64,000 nucleotides of DNA from assembly GCA_019155185.1 (NCBI GenBank), contig CM032797.1, positions 1,301,247 to 1,365,246 on the forward strand, written 5' to 3'. The translations under genes and the position numbers were made by a program. The DNA is from Beaufortia kweichowensis (Eukaryota; Chordata; Actinopteri; Cypriniformes; Gastromyzontidae). Positions 42,544-54,900 of this stretch are shown piece after piece. The notes beneath the pieces were generated by a model. It was not told the DNA's origin. It ran no database searches and saw nothing but the letters and a program-made list of their open reading frames with translations. Position 1 is the stretch's first letter; every line of letters starts with the position of its first letter.

Positions 42544-44769
42544 CACAAAACAAGGTGGCATACAGTTGTTAGAGGGTCATGAAATGATTTTCTGATTTTT
42601 AATTCTCACACTGGCCTATGCATAATATTTGTTTGCATTATTACGGGTTGGATTTTAGTCCAATACTATATTGTATGTTTAAATTTCAGAAGCAGTCATA
42701 TGAAAATGTAGCAGCTGTACTAGGTTACAGTAAAAGTAGTGTAAAACAAACTGAGCAATAATACAATTTCATGCATTCACACGCTTTGCCCTTTACTGTC
42801 TTGCGCAAGTGATAAAGTAAACACTGAACTCTTTGATATAACTTGTCACACCTACCAACATGACCATAATAATAATCAGTTGTTCCAGTGTGTTAAATTA
42901 CAGAGCACAAAGTTTACTTCTGCACATGCATGGGTGTTTATGACACTGACCTGGTCTCTGAATGGACAATGTGTGATGATACTCACTGTTCACAGATTTG
43001 TGTTTACTGGTGAGGAAATGCCAAAAGCACAGTCAATATCCTGAGCTAAACGAGGGAACCGAACAGAGACATATTTGTTACACCTTACAAATAAATAAAT
43101 AAAACCGATTTTTATTGTGACTGTGTTTTTTGTTAGAACTTATTATTAGTAAATAATTCATTAGCAAGCAGTAATGTTTTTGCTGTATCCTAAAAAGTAT
43201 GTTTATGTATTAAAGGTTTATATATTTTACATTTTTTACAGAGTATGTACAATTCCTGGGATTGAATTGTTAGCATTATCATTTTGATAGAATTGTGCCT
43301 GATTATTTTTGTTATTTTGGATGATGATGTTTCTGCTGCACTGCAATAATCAAACAGTGTCACACGTTCCAAATAGGACTGTTCAACTACAATGTTAACC
43401 CAACACCCTGTGCTAAAGGCAGCATATGGCCATCAATAACAGGTCAGTTCAGTCATTTTAGGGCATGAAGATTAAGTGCAGTATTTCTACAGTTAAACAG
43501 TCTAACTGTGCACAGGACATACATGCTGGAGCTGTGTGAAACATCTTCCACAACAGCTGATGACAAAGAAGGAATTTTGTTTTCACGAGGCGAGCACATT
43601 GTTTCCTGTCCGTCTGGGGCTTTGTTTCAACTTCCTCTTGACAAGTGCAGCTGTGCTGTTCAGACACACTCACACTTGCAGCCATGCAAACATGTTTATT
43701 TGATCTGCACACACATACTGGAAATACATACTTGTACATCAAAAAGCCACAAATTATTAAACAGCTGAAGTATGGGAATAATATTTATTATACTCAACAT
43801 TGTTATTAGTTTTGCACATCATAATGTATACCAGAGAGGATGTGACTGTCACTTTTATAAACAACAAAGTTTGAACATCATGTTCCTTTTATATCAACAC
43901 ACAGAAACAGTCGTTATTGATTGATGTCTATTGATTGTCATGTGGAATGCATGTGTATTATAAATGCGTTGGCCATCAATCTGCTCATCCCGGGTGATCT
44001 GTGCTATGTGAAGGTGAATGATTGTCAGCTGCTGTGAGAGGAAAATGAGTGCCTGTCATTATAGGCAAATCAGTGAGGAGTGATTCAGGTAGAAAGCTGT
44101 GAGCAAATGAGCCAATAAACAGTGTGTAAAAATAGATTTTATGCCCATAACCATAAAAAGTGACTGAAGCAAATAAACAATCACTGGCAACATGTTTGGA
44201 AGCTAAAGCGTGGTACCAATGTACATTTTGTACACAAAAATAAAATAAAATTTTAAGTCATTAATAAACCTGTTAAAATGCCAGCGTTCCTCAGGAGGGA
44301 CATCCCTATCTACTTCATAGTTGAATTTTTGTCTAATCATGACAAACTATGAATTGATGGAAAGGTAAAAGACTCCAGATGAAATAATTAGCCAATTTTC
44401 ATAACAATAAACATAAACCAAAAAAAATGTATTAAAAAATGTTAATGTAATTTATAAAAATACCTAAAATGATTTTTTTAAAAGACTTGAAATGTTTGAA
44501 ATATACATTTTTTTTAATTTAAAAAATAAAAAAATGTACTTCAGATGTGCATTTTCATGTGTATACTCAATTTCTGCTGTGACAGTTATCAGGTTATGGA
44601 TTTCCAAATTTTAAGATCTATTCTTTCTACAAATTAAGTATTTTAATTAAATTAATAAATATTATAAATAGAAATTATATTAATTAATTAATTAATTAAT
44701 TAAATGTAAAAAAAGCTAAATATTAGACTTTTATATTTAGTTTGCTAAAAAAATATAATATATAAACAA

Positions 44770-44800
<31 letters not shown>

Positions 44801-47800
44801 ATTATTAAAAATGAAATATATCACATTTGTTTAGTTCATCTTTATGTTGTCATCATGTTTAATAGTAAATTTACTTATTTTAGTTTCATATAAGGGTGTT
44901 TTCTACTAAAACGGTTATCTATTCGGTTTGTTGATGTCTGTGCCTCTTTTTATCATTTATGATGCCTCTTGATGCCTGTCCATTATTTAACCATCAGCAT
45001 AATACATCATTTATTATTTATAATTAAACATAATTTATTCTGATGGACACATTTGAGACTTCACACCAGCACGTGGCACAACATGTCATGAACATATGTA
45101 CCAATTGAAAATGACACAAAACACTTTGTTCCTCTAGAAGACAAATGTTCTTTGTCTTTCGGAGAAAACCTTCAGTAGTATTTTTTACTGACAGTGGAAA
45201 AGTAACTTTAGACACAAAGCAGTAGTCCAGTGGGTATTAGCAAAACAACATCATTTAATTATACTCTGTAAATGATGCTCTAATGATGAAACAAGTTTAC
45301 CGAATGTGTTTCCTAGCAACGGTCATCACTTTTCAAACTTGCTTTCTTTTGTAAATACATGTAATTAAACCTGTGACTTTATAATGACCTTAAAATTGCT
45401 TGTTATTATGTTATTTCCCACCTCATCTCTGAGCCGTATGCACTCAGGCACACAGTGCGTGTTAGTGTGCAGGAGAACATGCGAGTGTTTGCTGCTCCAC
45501 GTGTTCACACATCTCACATCACCACACCTTCTGTTTTCAATAGGTGCGAGAACACGGGATGCTCCATGTGTGGTCTTATGTAAGAGCTTATGTGCATGGA
45601 TGATCTTGTTGTCTAAACTGCCAAAATTAAAGACAATTGTAGATTACATTATAAATTATATAATATGTAAAATATAATAATATATTAGTTAATGAAATAT
45701 GCAATTTATTTTCTTACAAAATCATTTTCTTTACAAAATGGATATTAAAACTATATAACAATATAATACAGAACATGTTATTTTTTTGTAAGGGCTTACA
45801 TTAACAACAAAACATTGTTTTTGTAGAAAATTTTTTTTCCAAATCAGCTATGATACAGATATGATAAACTGTCATAAGTGCACAAGAAGAAAGCATTTAA
45901 CTGAAATCTTATTCAAAATATAAGGTCGAACTGTAGCACTAGAATCTAGAAATTGAGCTAAAGGAACACACTGTAGCTCACCCGCTTAAAGGTCACTCTA
46001 TACTGAGTTTCCTGTTTATAAAGGAAGCAAGTCAAGGCCAGAAGAAACTATTCCAAGCCACCTGGAAAGGTTGCTACAATCAGTTCTGCTTTAAACAAAT
46101 GGAAACTCTTATTTAGTAACAAGAGCTGTTCTCCCTACAATATTATTGTACTTAGATAGCGTTAGCAGATAAACAAATGTGCGATTTAGAAAATATTTGT
46201 GACATCACGTCACGCCTCAAGGGTCAAACTACATTTATGATAGTGTGAAAAGGTGATCTTTGTACTTTTACCTTGACAGGAAATGAGACATGCAAGACAA
46301 TTTTCTTCGAAAATATATATAAAAGACTGAGAACTTCCAAGAACTGCTTGAAAAGTCTTGTCTTACTGTCTGAAAATGTTCAATTTTATTAATGAAATTC
46401 ACAGACCCTTTTGATGATGTCATTTGGTTGGTACTAGATGCCATTGATCTGAGACACAGTTTTTTCTCAAAGTGCAAGTTAAGTTCTACATTAAACTTAC
46501 TTGCTTTAGTTAAATGAACGTCAACTTTCAAGTCCATCTAATCATAGGCATTTGAATTTAGAACAATTTAATTAAAATAATAATGTGGACATAATGTTAA
46601 CACACATATTACAATAGTGGCAAAGGTCTATGATTACCATAACAAGTCATTTGTTACAACAGATGTGACTACAATAGCATAACAATCATCAAAAAACAAT
46701 ATAACAAACTGAGCAAACAAAAAAAAAACTAATGAAACAATTCTTGATGAGGAATACAGCATATAAACTTGTTTTTGTAAAATTATGAGCTTACTTCAGA
46801 TGAAACTTCCTGGAAAGCTTTAAAACTCATTTAAAAAGTAAAAATGGCAAAAGTTATTTTAAGAAGTCAGACAAACCTGTTTTTATCACATAGCCATAAA
46901 ATATTTTTTTATGGTGACTTAGGTAAACATTTCACATTACATGATTGAAGGTAATTTAAAGAGCATGCCTTTCCTACATGTGAAATGATCATCTTTTCTC
47001 AGAATGTCTCTTCTCAGAAGATGTTTGTAAAAATCTTAAGATTCTATGAATCATTAAATATCTCTTTGAATCATGATCTTCTTCAGAACGCATAACATTC
47101 TACTAGATGAGCACTAAAACATTCCTGTTTGTTCATTTTCAGTTCGAGGAACTGGTCAATACCGGTCGAATGCAAGTCATACCTGTCTATATTCCTTATC
47201 CACAGAAGAATCTAAAGCATGTCTCCTTTTATCTCTGCTTTTAGTGATCTGACTGTAGCTTTACACAAAGCTGTGTGTTTGAGAATTTTATAAATGTATG
47301 ACAATATACATTTCTATGATCATATTTATCCCTTTACATTGTGCAGTCATATAAATATTTTGGCTGACCATCAAAATAAAATGCAGAAAGTTCAAAAATG
47401 ACCCAAATTCACCCAAACAACTGCAAGCGCATACAAACATTAAATTGTTTTGTAAAGTCATGTGTTGTATTGTAATCACAAATAAATGCTACAACTGATA
47501 CATTTCTATAGCTAACATTGAGTTAAGGGGCCAGTGAGTACATGTGAATAACATGGGGGTTAATGCATTGTTTTGTTGGGAGCCAGATAGACAAAGAATA
47601 GCTCATGGCATCCTGTTGTGGACCTACAGGATGTGACCTCACAGTAAGAGGAGTTTCCTGTGAGGGCTCTTACTGTACTGTAATGACTTAATAAACAGGG
47701 CATTGCCATGGAGACAGACACACACATAAATACCTGACAACCAAATAAGACTTCACAGAGTTATACATATCTTTCATTGTATGAATGTCACTGTTTTAAA

Positions 47801-48500
47801 TTACAAAAATCATCTGCTAAGAAATGTAAGACATGTTTCCAGAACCAATTTATGCTTTTCTTTGCTTTTTTTAACCACAGTAACCACAGGTGTGTGTCTT
47901 CTATATATGTTTTGTTAAATCATTTCAAGCCTAACAAGCCTTGTTAACTAAACCTAACTGTTTTTCATATTTAATGTAATGAAATTTGCATTTATTTATT
48001 AATATTCTATCTGCTTAATGGTTTACATATTTATGTACAGTACCAGTCAAAGGTTAAGACACAATCAACAAAAATGTTTCTAATTTGTAATCTTAAAAAT
48101 CTTTTAGTCTGAATGTGTATATTTTAGTGTTTGACATTACTTTTGTAGACAAAAATATAATAGTGACAACATATTAATTTCAGTAATTAAAAAACTAAAC
48201 TTTTGGGAAAAAATATTACTTGGAGCAAATACTGAATAAAAAGCAGCAAATAAAAGTGCAGCATAGATAGAGATGGACATTTAATCAGTGCTGTTTAAAA
48301 CGCTTCTCAGGTTGAGACGTCAAGAAGCTGAATGATAAAATAAAAAGAGTACGATTTTACACATTCTAGATCTTTTGAAGATGATCAAATATAACATAGT
48401 GCTCTTTATTTTAGATGCTTTTAGTCACAACATAATTCCCACAGTTACAAAAAGTTATTTTATGGTTTTGATTAGTTTACTACTATTTTAAAATGCGAGA
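42544..48500. other. Gene-free intergenic region, fam43a to mul1-like
   Basis: About 6 kb. No exon, RNA gene or transposon could be recognised. It is AT-rich with simple repeats (ATTA)n at 44681-44703 and (TA)nTn at 44770-44800. Long intergenic spaces next to a developmentally expressed single-exon gene often hold enhancers; that is inference, and conservation would be needed to show it. Confidence 0.6.
47700..47715. promoter_or_regulatory. Possible RFX X-box
   Basis: gcattgccatggagac fits the two-half-site pattern bound by RFX factors with one or two mismatches. It lies about 0.9 kb upstream of the mul1-like first exon. Such matches occur by chance. Confidence 0.2.
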
Positions 48501-48582
48501 ACAATCTAAACAACAGTGACACTGTTTTTTCTTTATCAATAGCGCCCTCTTGTGGACATTAATCTACACTGTGATGTACATA

Positions 48583-48824
48583 AATCATGGCGGATTGAAT
48601 GGCAAACAAATATCACGACAGTGAAGAAGATAAATACTGGAAAGTGTTGCCCATGTTGAAATCTTGAATGCAGTGTAATAACACGTTGATGGTAGTCTTG
48701 TGTTTATAATGCAGTGATGTTTTACTGATCCGTCGACACTCAAGCTGCAGTACTAACATGTTTTACTTTCGCTGAGGTCTCTGTACGCGTGTATCTGCCT
48801 TCACCTCACAGGTCATCTTACCTG
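48583..48824 (+). other. mul1-like promoter and non-coding first exon
   Basis: aaatcatggcggat at about 48583 contains an ATGGCGG YY1-type element, common at TATA-less promoters of mitochondrial genes. The exon end is a strong donor at 48825 (cctg/gtaagt). The transcription start cannot be fixed. This exon lacks a usable ATG in frame with exon 2, whose acceptor lies at 49611-49618. Confidence 0.5.
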
Positions 48825-49625
48825 GTAAGTTACACTGTTTAGGTATCTTTTCGATCTGACATTAAGTCAACAGATTTAGATGCTTTTGTTGCCTTGTTAT
48901 ATTGTTATAATATTACATCTACTCGAGTGAACGAAAACGAAACTGCTGCTTAACAAAACTGATGAGCTTTAACTCGGTGCACATCCTTGTTTGATCTAAT
49001 AAGTGAACATTAAAACATTTTTATTTATGATTAATCGAACAATCCCTTAGGAAAATCAAGGATGGTATATCTATTGTAATATAGTTTTATTTGCTTTTAT
49101 TTGTGGTGAAACCACGTATTTACAATGGCCTCACTATAGTAACTATAGTTAAATAATGATAGTTGTAGTAAAGTCAATCTGGAAATCAATCATGGTTAAA
49201 ACCGTGCTTGATTTACATAAAGCATTGGCCCTTGAATGTCCACTTCACAAAACCTTCTAGACAGTCTAAAGATTGTGACCCACATTGATCAGACCATTTT
49301 CATGAACTGCTATTGATTGTGTTCCCCAGCACAAGAACGTTTTTCTTTCATTTCCATAAAGTTATAAATGTTTTTAAACATTCCACTAACAATGTGAGAA
49401 CAACGTTTTTATACCAGTTTTTGTAACGTTCTTAGAACGTTTATCAGTAATATTTAATGTTTATAATATGCTGTTTTACCACCACTGCAACAACGTTTTG
49501 TGTTAGCTGGGTGCTTTGGATTACTGTCAAAAAAAGACTAATTTTTCTATGTTTACCATGTTTTACTACCAAGGAAAAGTACCAAAAAACTGTTGACGTA
49601 TTTCTGTCTTTACTCCAGAACAGAA

Positions 49626-51194
49626 ATGAGTGATACGTTCCTTAATCCACTGACCGTTGTATGTGCTGGATCCAGCTTGGCCTTCTCTGCAATGTTTTAT
49701 AAACTGTACTCGGATAAAAAACAAGAGCTGCAGAAGCTGAAGGTAATGTCTGCAATACGCTAGAATAAAGGAATCGGAGTCTATCATCACTTTATTGTAT
49801 ACAATTAATTTTTGTAGGAGATTCCTCACTTTGAGCCCGACGATCACCTGCTCAGAGTTCTGAAAGCATCCCCCCAAAAGAGGCTTCATTATGTTGCTGT
49901 AGATGGTGTGTACATTACAGTCAGTTAAGAATGTCTCTCTACACTGAAACATCAATTTATACACTTTTACTTTCCCTCTGCAGGTTTGGTGCAGGCTAAC
50001 GGAGAGCCCATTTCCAGTCGTTATGTACCCCGGTGTCATGGTGTTGTACAAAAAATTACTGTGCAGGAGCACTGGAAGTACTGGAACTCAATGCTGAAGT
50101 CATGGTAAAAGTCTACATTGATAATAATTTTGCTTTTGAAGGTTTGACAGGTGGGAAATTCCAGCGTTATGACATTTTCAATCATAACCTGTAATATAAA
50201 TTCTCACAGAATGCATTTACTACCAATATATTGAATCATCTGTTTATATCCAGACATTAAAAATATCAGTTTATGCACGAGTTATCTCATTTGAAAAATA
50301 GAAATATACAGGCTTTATGGATGTGACAAAAAAGGACATGTTTTTGAGAGGCAACATACTTTGTAAAATTTCTGTTAAGTAAAATGCACAAACCAAAAGC
50401 AATACTACCCAACAAATAGTTATTTTATTTTTTTAAGTGCTCATTTATGATGATAGGAATGTGGAATGTTATGGATGTGACAATTCTGAAAACAGCACTT
50501 TATCTGACGATAAAAAAATCATGCTTTAAACATGAGTATTTAAACCACCAAACGATAAAGTTGACATTTGCATGGAATTGCCCGGGCCATTAATTGCAAT
50601 CTCAGGCATGACTCAGTGACTACGTTTATCTGTTTTGTAATATAAATATTATGCACGTATCTTTGTAAACTTTATAGATTATAGTATTAAGCTTATTTGT
50701 CCTTGGACAGGGTCACGAAAAATGTGAACAAAAAGGAGACCACCAACACGGTGCCCTTCAGCCTCGTCCAACCTGGATCATACATCAGTGAGGTCTTCAT
50801 CCGTGTGGACTCTCCTCTGGAGGCGGCCGGTGATTACCTGGAGCGAGTGCACAAAAGGTTCAGGCATGCTAAAGAGGGCCTGGTGGACATGGTTATCCAG
50901 GAGTTGAGCGGGGAGAAGCCCATCGCGCTAGAGGAGCAGGAGGAGTTATTGCGGGTGGGGGCATCCCTCACTGGGTTTGGAGAGCTCGTGCTGGAGCAGG
51001 ACAAGGTCATGAAGTTACGGCCACCCAGAGACGGCCGCAGCTACATCCTGATCCCAAGCGATTACAGGAGCTTCATCCAGCGACGCGAGAGCAGTGCCAG
51101 CATGTGGAAAGGGATGACGGCACTGTTCGGCATCGCAGGAGTCACGCTGCTAGCTGGTTTCATCCACGAGGGTCTTAAGGACAAGAAGAACTAG
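49626..51194 (+). CDS. MUL1-like mitochondrial outer-membrane protein without RING domain
   Basis: Four coding exons, 49626-49742, 49818-49905, 49984-50104 and 50711-51194, with GT-AG borders and consistent phases, give 269 codons plus stop. N-terminal membrane segment at about residues 9-27 (LTVVCAGSSLAFSAMFYKLY); a BAM (beside-a-membrane) domain follows: LHYVAVDGLVQANGEPISSR, CHGVVQKITVQEHW, TNTVPFSLV, EEQEELLRVGASLTGFGELV; second membrane segment at about residues 247-262 (ALFGIAGVTLLAGFI). Human MUL1 has the same parts but continues with a cytosolic RING finger. Here the protein ends seven residues after the second membrane segment (HEGLKDKKN), and nothing RING-like lies downstream. It therefore cannot be a RING E3 ligase. 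Whether this is a distinct fish paralog or a recent truncation is unknown. Confidence 0.9.
50140..50575. repeat. MITE-like repeat in mul1-like intron
   Basis: The segment 50455-50570 (ggatgtgacaattctgaaaa, cagcactttatctg, tttaaaccaccaaa) is the inverse of about 57262-57360 in the eif2b5 intron, so both come from one dispersed family. The left half (about 50310-50345, tttatggatgtgacaaaaaa) may be the other arm. Confidence 0.6.
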
Positions 51195-51383
51195 CAGATT
51201 GAGTCGTGCACTACACATACAATAACAGATTAACAAGAAGTGGTTTGTGCTTTTTTTGATGATGTTGTGGCTCTTTCAGTGAGAATTTGTTTGGGTACTT
51301 GATTTGAATCTCTTAAAACTGTGATTTCTATTCTAATGATTTTTGAGATCAAATTAATTGTGAAATGTGTGTAACATCAGGAG

Positions 51384-51389
51384 AATAAA
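51384..51389 (+). terminator. Poly-A signal of the mul1-like gene
   Basis: AATAAA 190 bp after the stop; a second, attaaataaa, is at about 51409. Confidence 0.7.
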
Positions 51390-51985
51390 CAACCGTGTGC
51401 TTTAGTCATTAAATAAAAAAGTGTTTTTCTTGAATTAAAAAAACTCCTGGGTTTAAGTTATTACATTTAGATTTTCGAAAGAACTTGAGTAAAATATTTG
51501 TAAATGTAATATAATAAAACAATTCTTTGGGAAACATGCACAAGAAACCCCACAAATGTTTATTAAGAAAGTATAGGTCAATTTTGATTTTATGGTTGTA
51601 TGAAAATAATGCGTTCAAGCTAGAAGTTGTTAGCCTTTAATGTTACCGAAAGTTGGAAAATTAAATTTCACGGACATTTTGGTATTCCAAAATAAATGTT
51701 CCAGTCAGGGATAACCAAGAAACCTTTATAAAGTTATTATTTAGTGTATTATTATTTTCCAATACAGGTTTTTAAATAAGAATGATGACCATTCAGCAAA
51801 CCACACTTGAAGTTTCTTTTAAGCTGGTCAGAAAACAAAAACTTTCAGGCAAATTCAGGCAGACTAAACCACCAAAACATGAATGCATGTATGTCACAGA
51901 ATGTTGTATTAGGTCTGTGAAGTCTCAGGATGACCATCAGATGGGTTTATCAGTCACACTGTAGGATCTCCTAATAGATTAGATG
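51390..51985. other. Convergent intergenic gap, mul1-like to eif2b5
   Basis: About 600 bp of AT-rich DNA between two convergent genes, including the eif2b5 3' UTR. No other feature. Confidence 0.6.
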
Positions 51986-51986
51986 T

Positions 51987-54900
51987 TTATTCATCTCCCT
52001 CTGAAGACTCCTCAGCCTCTTCCAGCCACTGAATGAACTTCAGAAGCTGTACAAAGACACAAGATAACATACAGTAGGCTTGATATGACCTTCCCTGATC
52101 CTTAAAATATTAGTACTCAGCCACCTGGTACTTCCAAACCTGTATTTTCATATTCAAACTTGTATGCACAATAATGAGATTTAAAAGCTACAGCAGATTT
52201 TGAACCCTTTGAAGAATCTCATATTCTGTGTTACTCACTCCTTGATTCTTGCGAAGTTGTCGGCTCTTGTCTGTGGTGGTGGCCTGAGAGAACCAGTGCA
52301 TGATGGCGTCCTCCTCCAAGATCTCCAGCTGGTACATGTTCATCAAAACCTCAAATATGAAAATCAAGGAAATAATGACTTTAAAGTCTACAGTGTACAC
52401 CATGTAATACCTACTATCACTTTTTTTATAACATATGCAACAGAAAGCAGTATGGAATGCTAAACGTCTCAAACAGTAAAAGGCAACATTATTACCTCAT
52501 GGTCTTATGTGAACACTACTTTATATTCAATAAGTAAGAAGTAACCTTTTTACACAAATAATTGTTTTTATGAAATGTGTGATCGTTTGGCAGACGAAAA
52601 AGGAATGGTACAAAACTGACAGATAATACTTCTAGGTCATCACACTGAAAATGAAGGTTGCATTGCGGTTTGCAATATTTCATGCAATGTGGTTTGTTAT
52701 ATTATGCACATTTCTAAAAAATATTTTATTAATAAAATAAATTAATACAATCGTGACCCAGTCTGTGAAAACCGAGCTAAAGTCATTTTTTCTGTTTTCT
52801 ACATAAATTCATTACATGTAATGTAAAGAATATTCTGTGCAAATGTAACATTGATATCTTTAATATTGTCTGAGTAATGTTATGTCAAAGATTGAAATCA
52901 TAGTGAAATTAACAGGTGAAATCAAACTTTGATGCTCGTTATCTCAGAATTAAATTTTCACAGACATTACTCTAAATATTAATTTATACAAATATTACAT
53001 TTGGGTATTTTATGCATACTTGGGTACTTCATTTACTTACTGCAGAAACAGTTTAAGCAGTCTGATCATATACAACAGTTTGTCTGTGTGTGTATGAAAA
53101 CTCCTCACTTTGACCAAAGCTGCCCAATGAGTATCACGCTCCAGAAAGACTTCCTCCATGGATGCCAAACAGTCCATGTGGTCTTGAGCTCTCTTCACGT
53201 AGTTCTTAAAGACCGGCGCCCACTTCTTCAGTAACTGCAGGGAAATGTAATTTGTTTATTTAATGCATTCCTTACAGTCAGAATTCTAGAAGATTGTAAA
53301 GGCACTGACGGGCAGCAGATGTGAGGAGTATTGTGCTGTGGTTATCTGAGCTCCCTGCTGATGGAAAGGAAACTCAAGCACCACTCTGGTCAAGATCTGC
53401 AAGACTTCCGTCAGAGATATATTATAGGCATACCTGAGAAAAAGCACATTTACAAGAATATAAAACTGATCTTATTTCTCAGTGACACTTACCAGCATTT
53501 GAATAAAATATTTAAGATAAAAATTTATAAACATACTTAAGAGTAATTCGTTTTTGATTCACAGGCCTTTTTATATCCTGCACATTCTCAATTCCTAAAC
53601 TTCATTGTTACAATTTTGGAAGTTTATGTTTAAATGATTCTGGAATATATGCAACATGAGAGGTATAGATGCAAAATCTTGAATATCAAAATCTTTAGCC
53701 ATTTTATTTCTATTGCATTTTTGGTTTTTATGCAGATGCTTTGTTGATATTGCTTTATCTGAACTTTACTGTTTGCGAGAAAACGTCAAGAACTTTAGAT
53801 GAAAGCCACGACAGACAACAAAAGCTCGTCACTTCAAAATGCAGGTTAGTGAAAATTTAGTTTTCAGGAGACAGCTCCGTTTCAAGTTTCCAAAAATGAG
53901 TTCCAATAACTACCCGAAAATAATGTTGCTTGTACAAAACTCGCATTTTTAAATTAAAATAATCACACAATTTTCACTTTTGTGAGACCTAACTCTTTTA
54001 AAGTGCACTTAAAGGCAAAAGCAATCAATACACACTTTACTTACTTGAGCGAGTTAATCTCAAGAACCAAATTGTCACAACTAATGTTCTCATCCAGCCC
54101 TCTCTGTAACGTACCATGAACCTCATTCTGGAACACTGAGAGCAGGTAAAGAAAACAGTATTTATGATCAAATTAAACATAATATTAAGTATTTGGGTGA
54201 CATTTAGGAGGTAAAACAGGAGAAATGCACAGGTTTAATACTCCTTACCTTTGACATCATCCGGTTCTGGTGATGCAGAATACACCAAGTCATCTGCCCC
54301 GTCGCTGACCTCACTCTCGCTGTCACTTTCAGGGTCAGGATTTAACACCAGGCCTGTTCAAATAAGTGATACAAACACATGAACCAAATTGTGATTCTTA
54401 AAAAACGAACTAGAAAATAACTAGACGTCCCACCCCAAATGCATTCGGCGAGTTCCTCTTCCTCCGTTTCCTCAAGGCTGCTGGTTTTCCATCTGTATCC
54501 TCTACCCTCAGATCCAACCTCTGCTGGATTAAACACTGAGAACACATGCACAATGACACAGAACTTGTGTGGACTACATATAATGACAAACAAAAAACAT
54601 GTGCAGAGTTATTAGCTACAGCAGTGTCTACACTTATGGAAATTAAAAAGAAATAAACCTTTCTGTTTGATTTTGTCTTTATTGTGTCCGACATCGTTGT
54701 CATCACTCATGAACTCATCGTCATCCTCCTCATCTTCCTCATCTGGATGGTGCATGGACAGAACTGTGCCACCTGGCAGTGTGATGTCGGGACCCACAAC
54801 CACCTACAGATCATCAACATCTGATTAGAAACAAGGCGATCAGCTAATCTTTTTAATAATGTGTCATTTTTTTTAAATGAGATTTTATTTAGTTTAGTTT

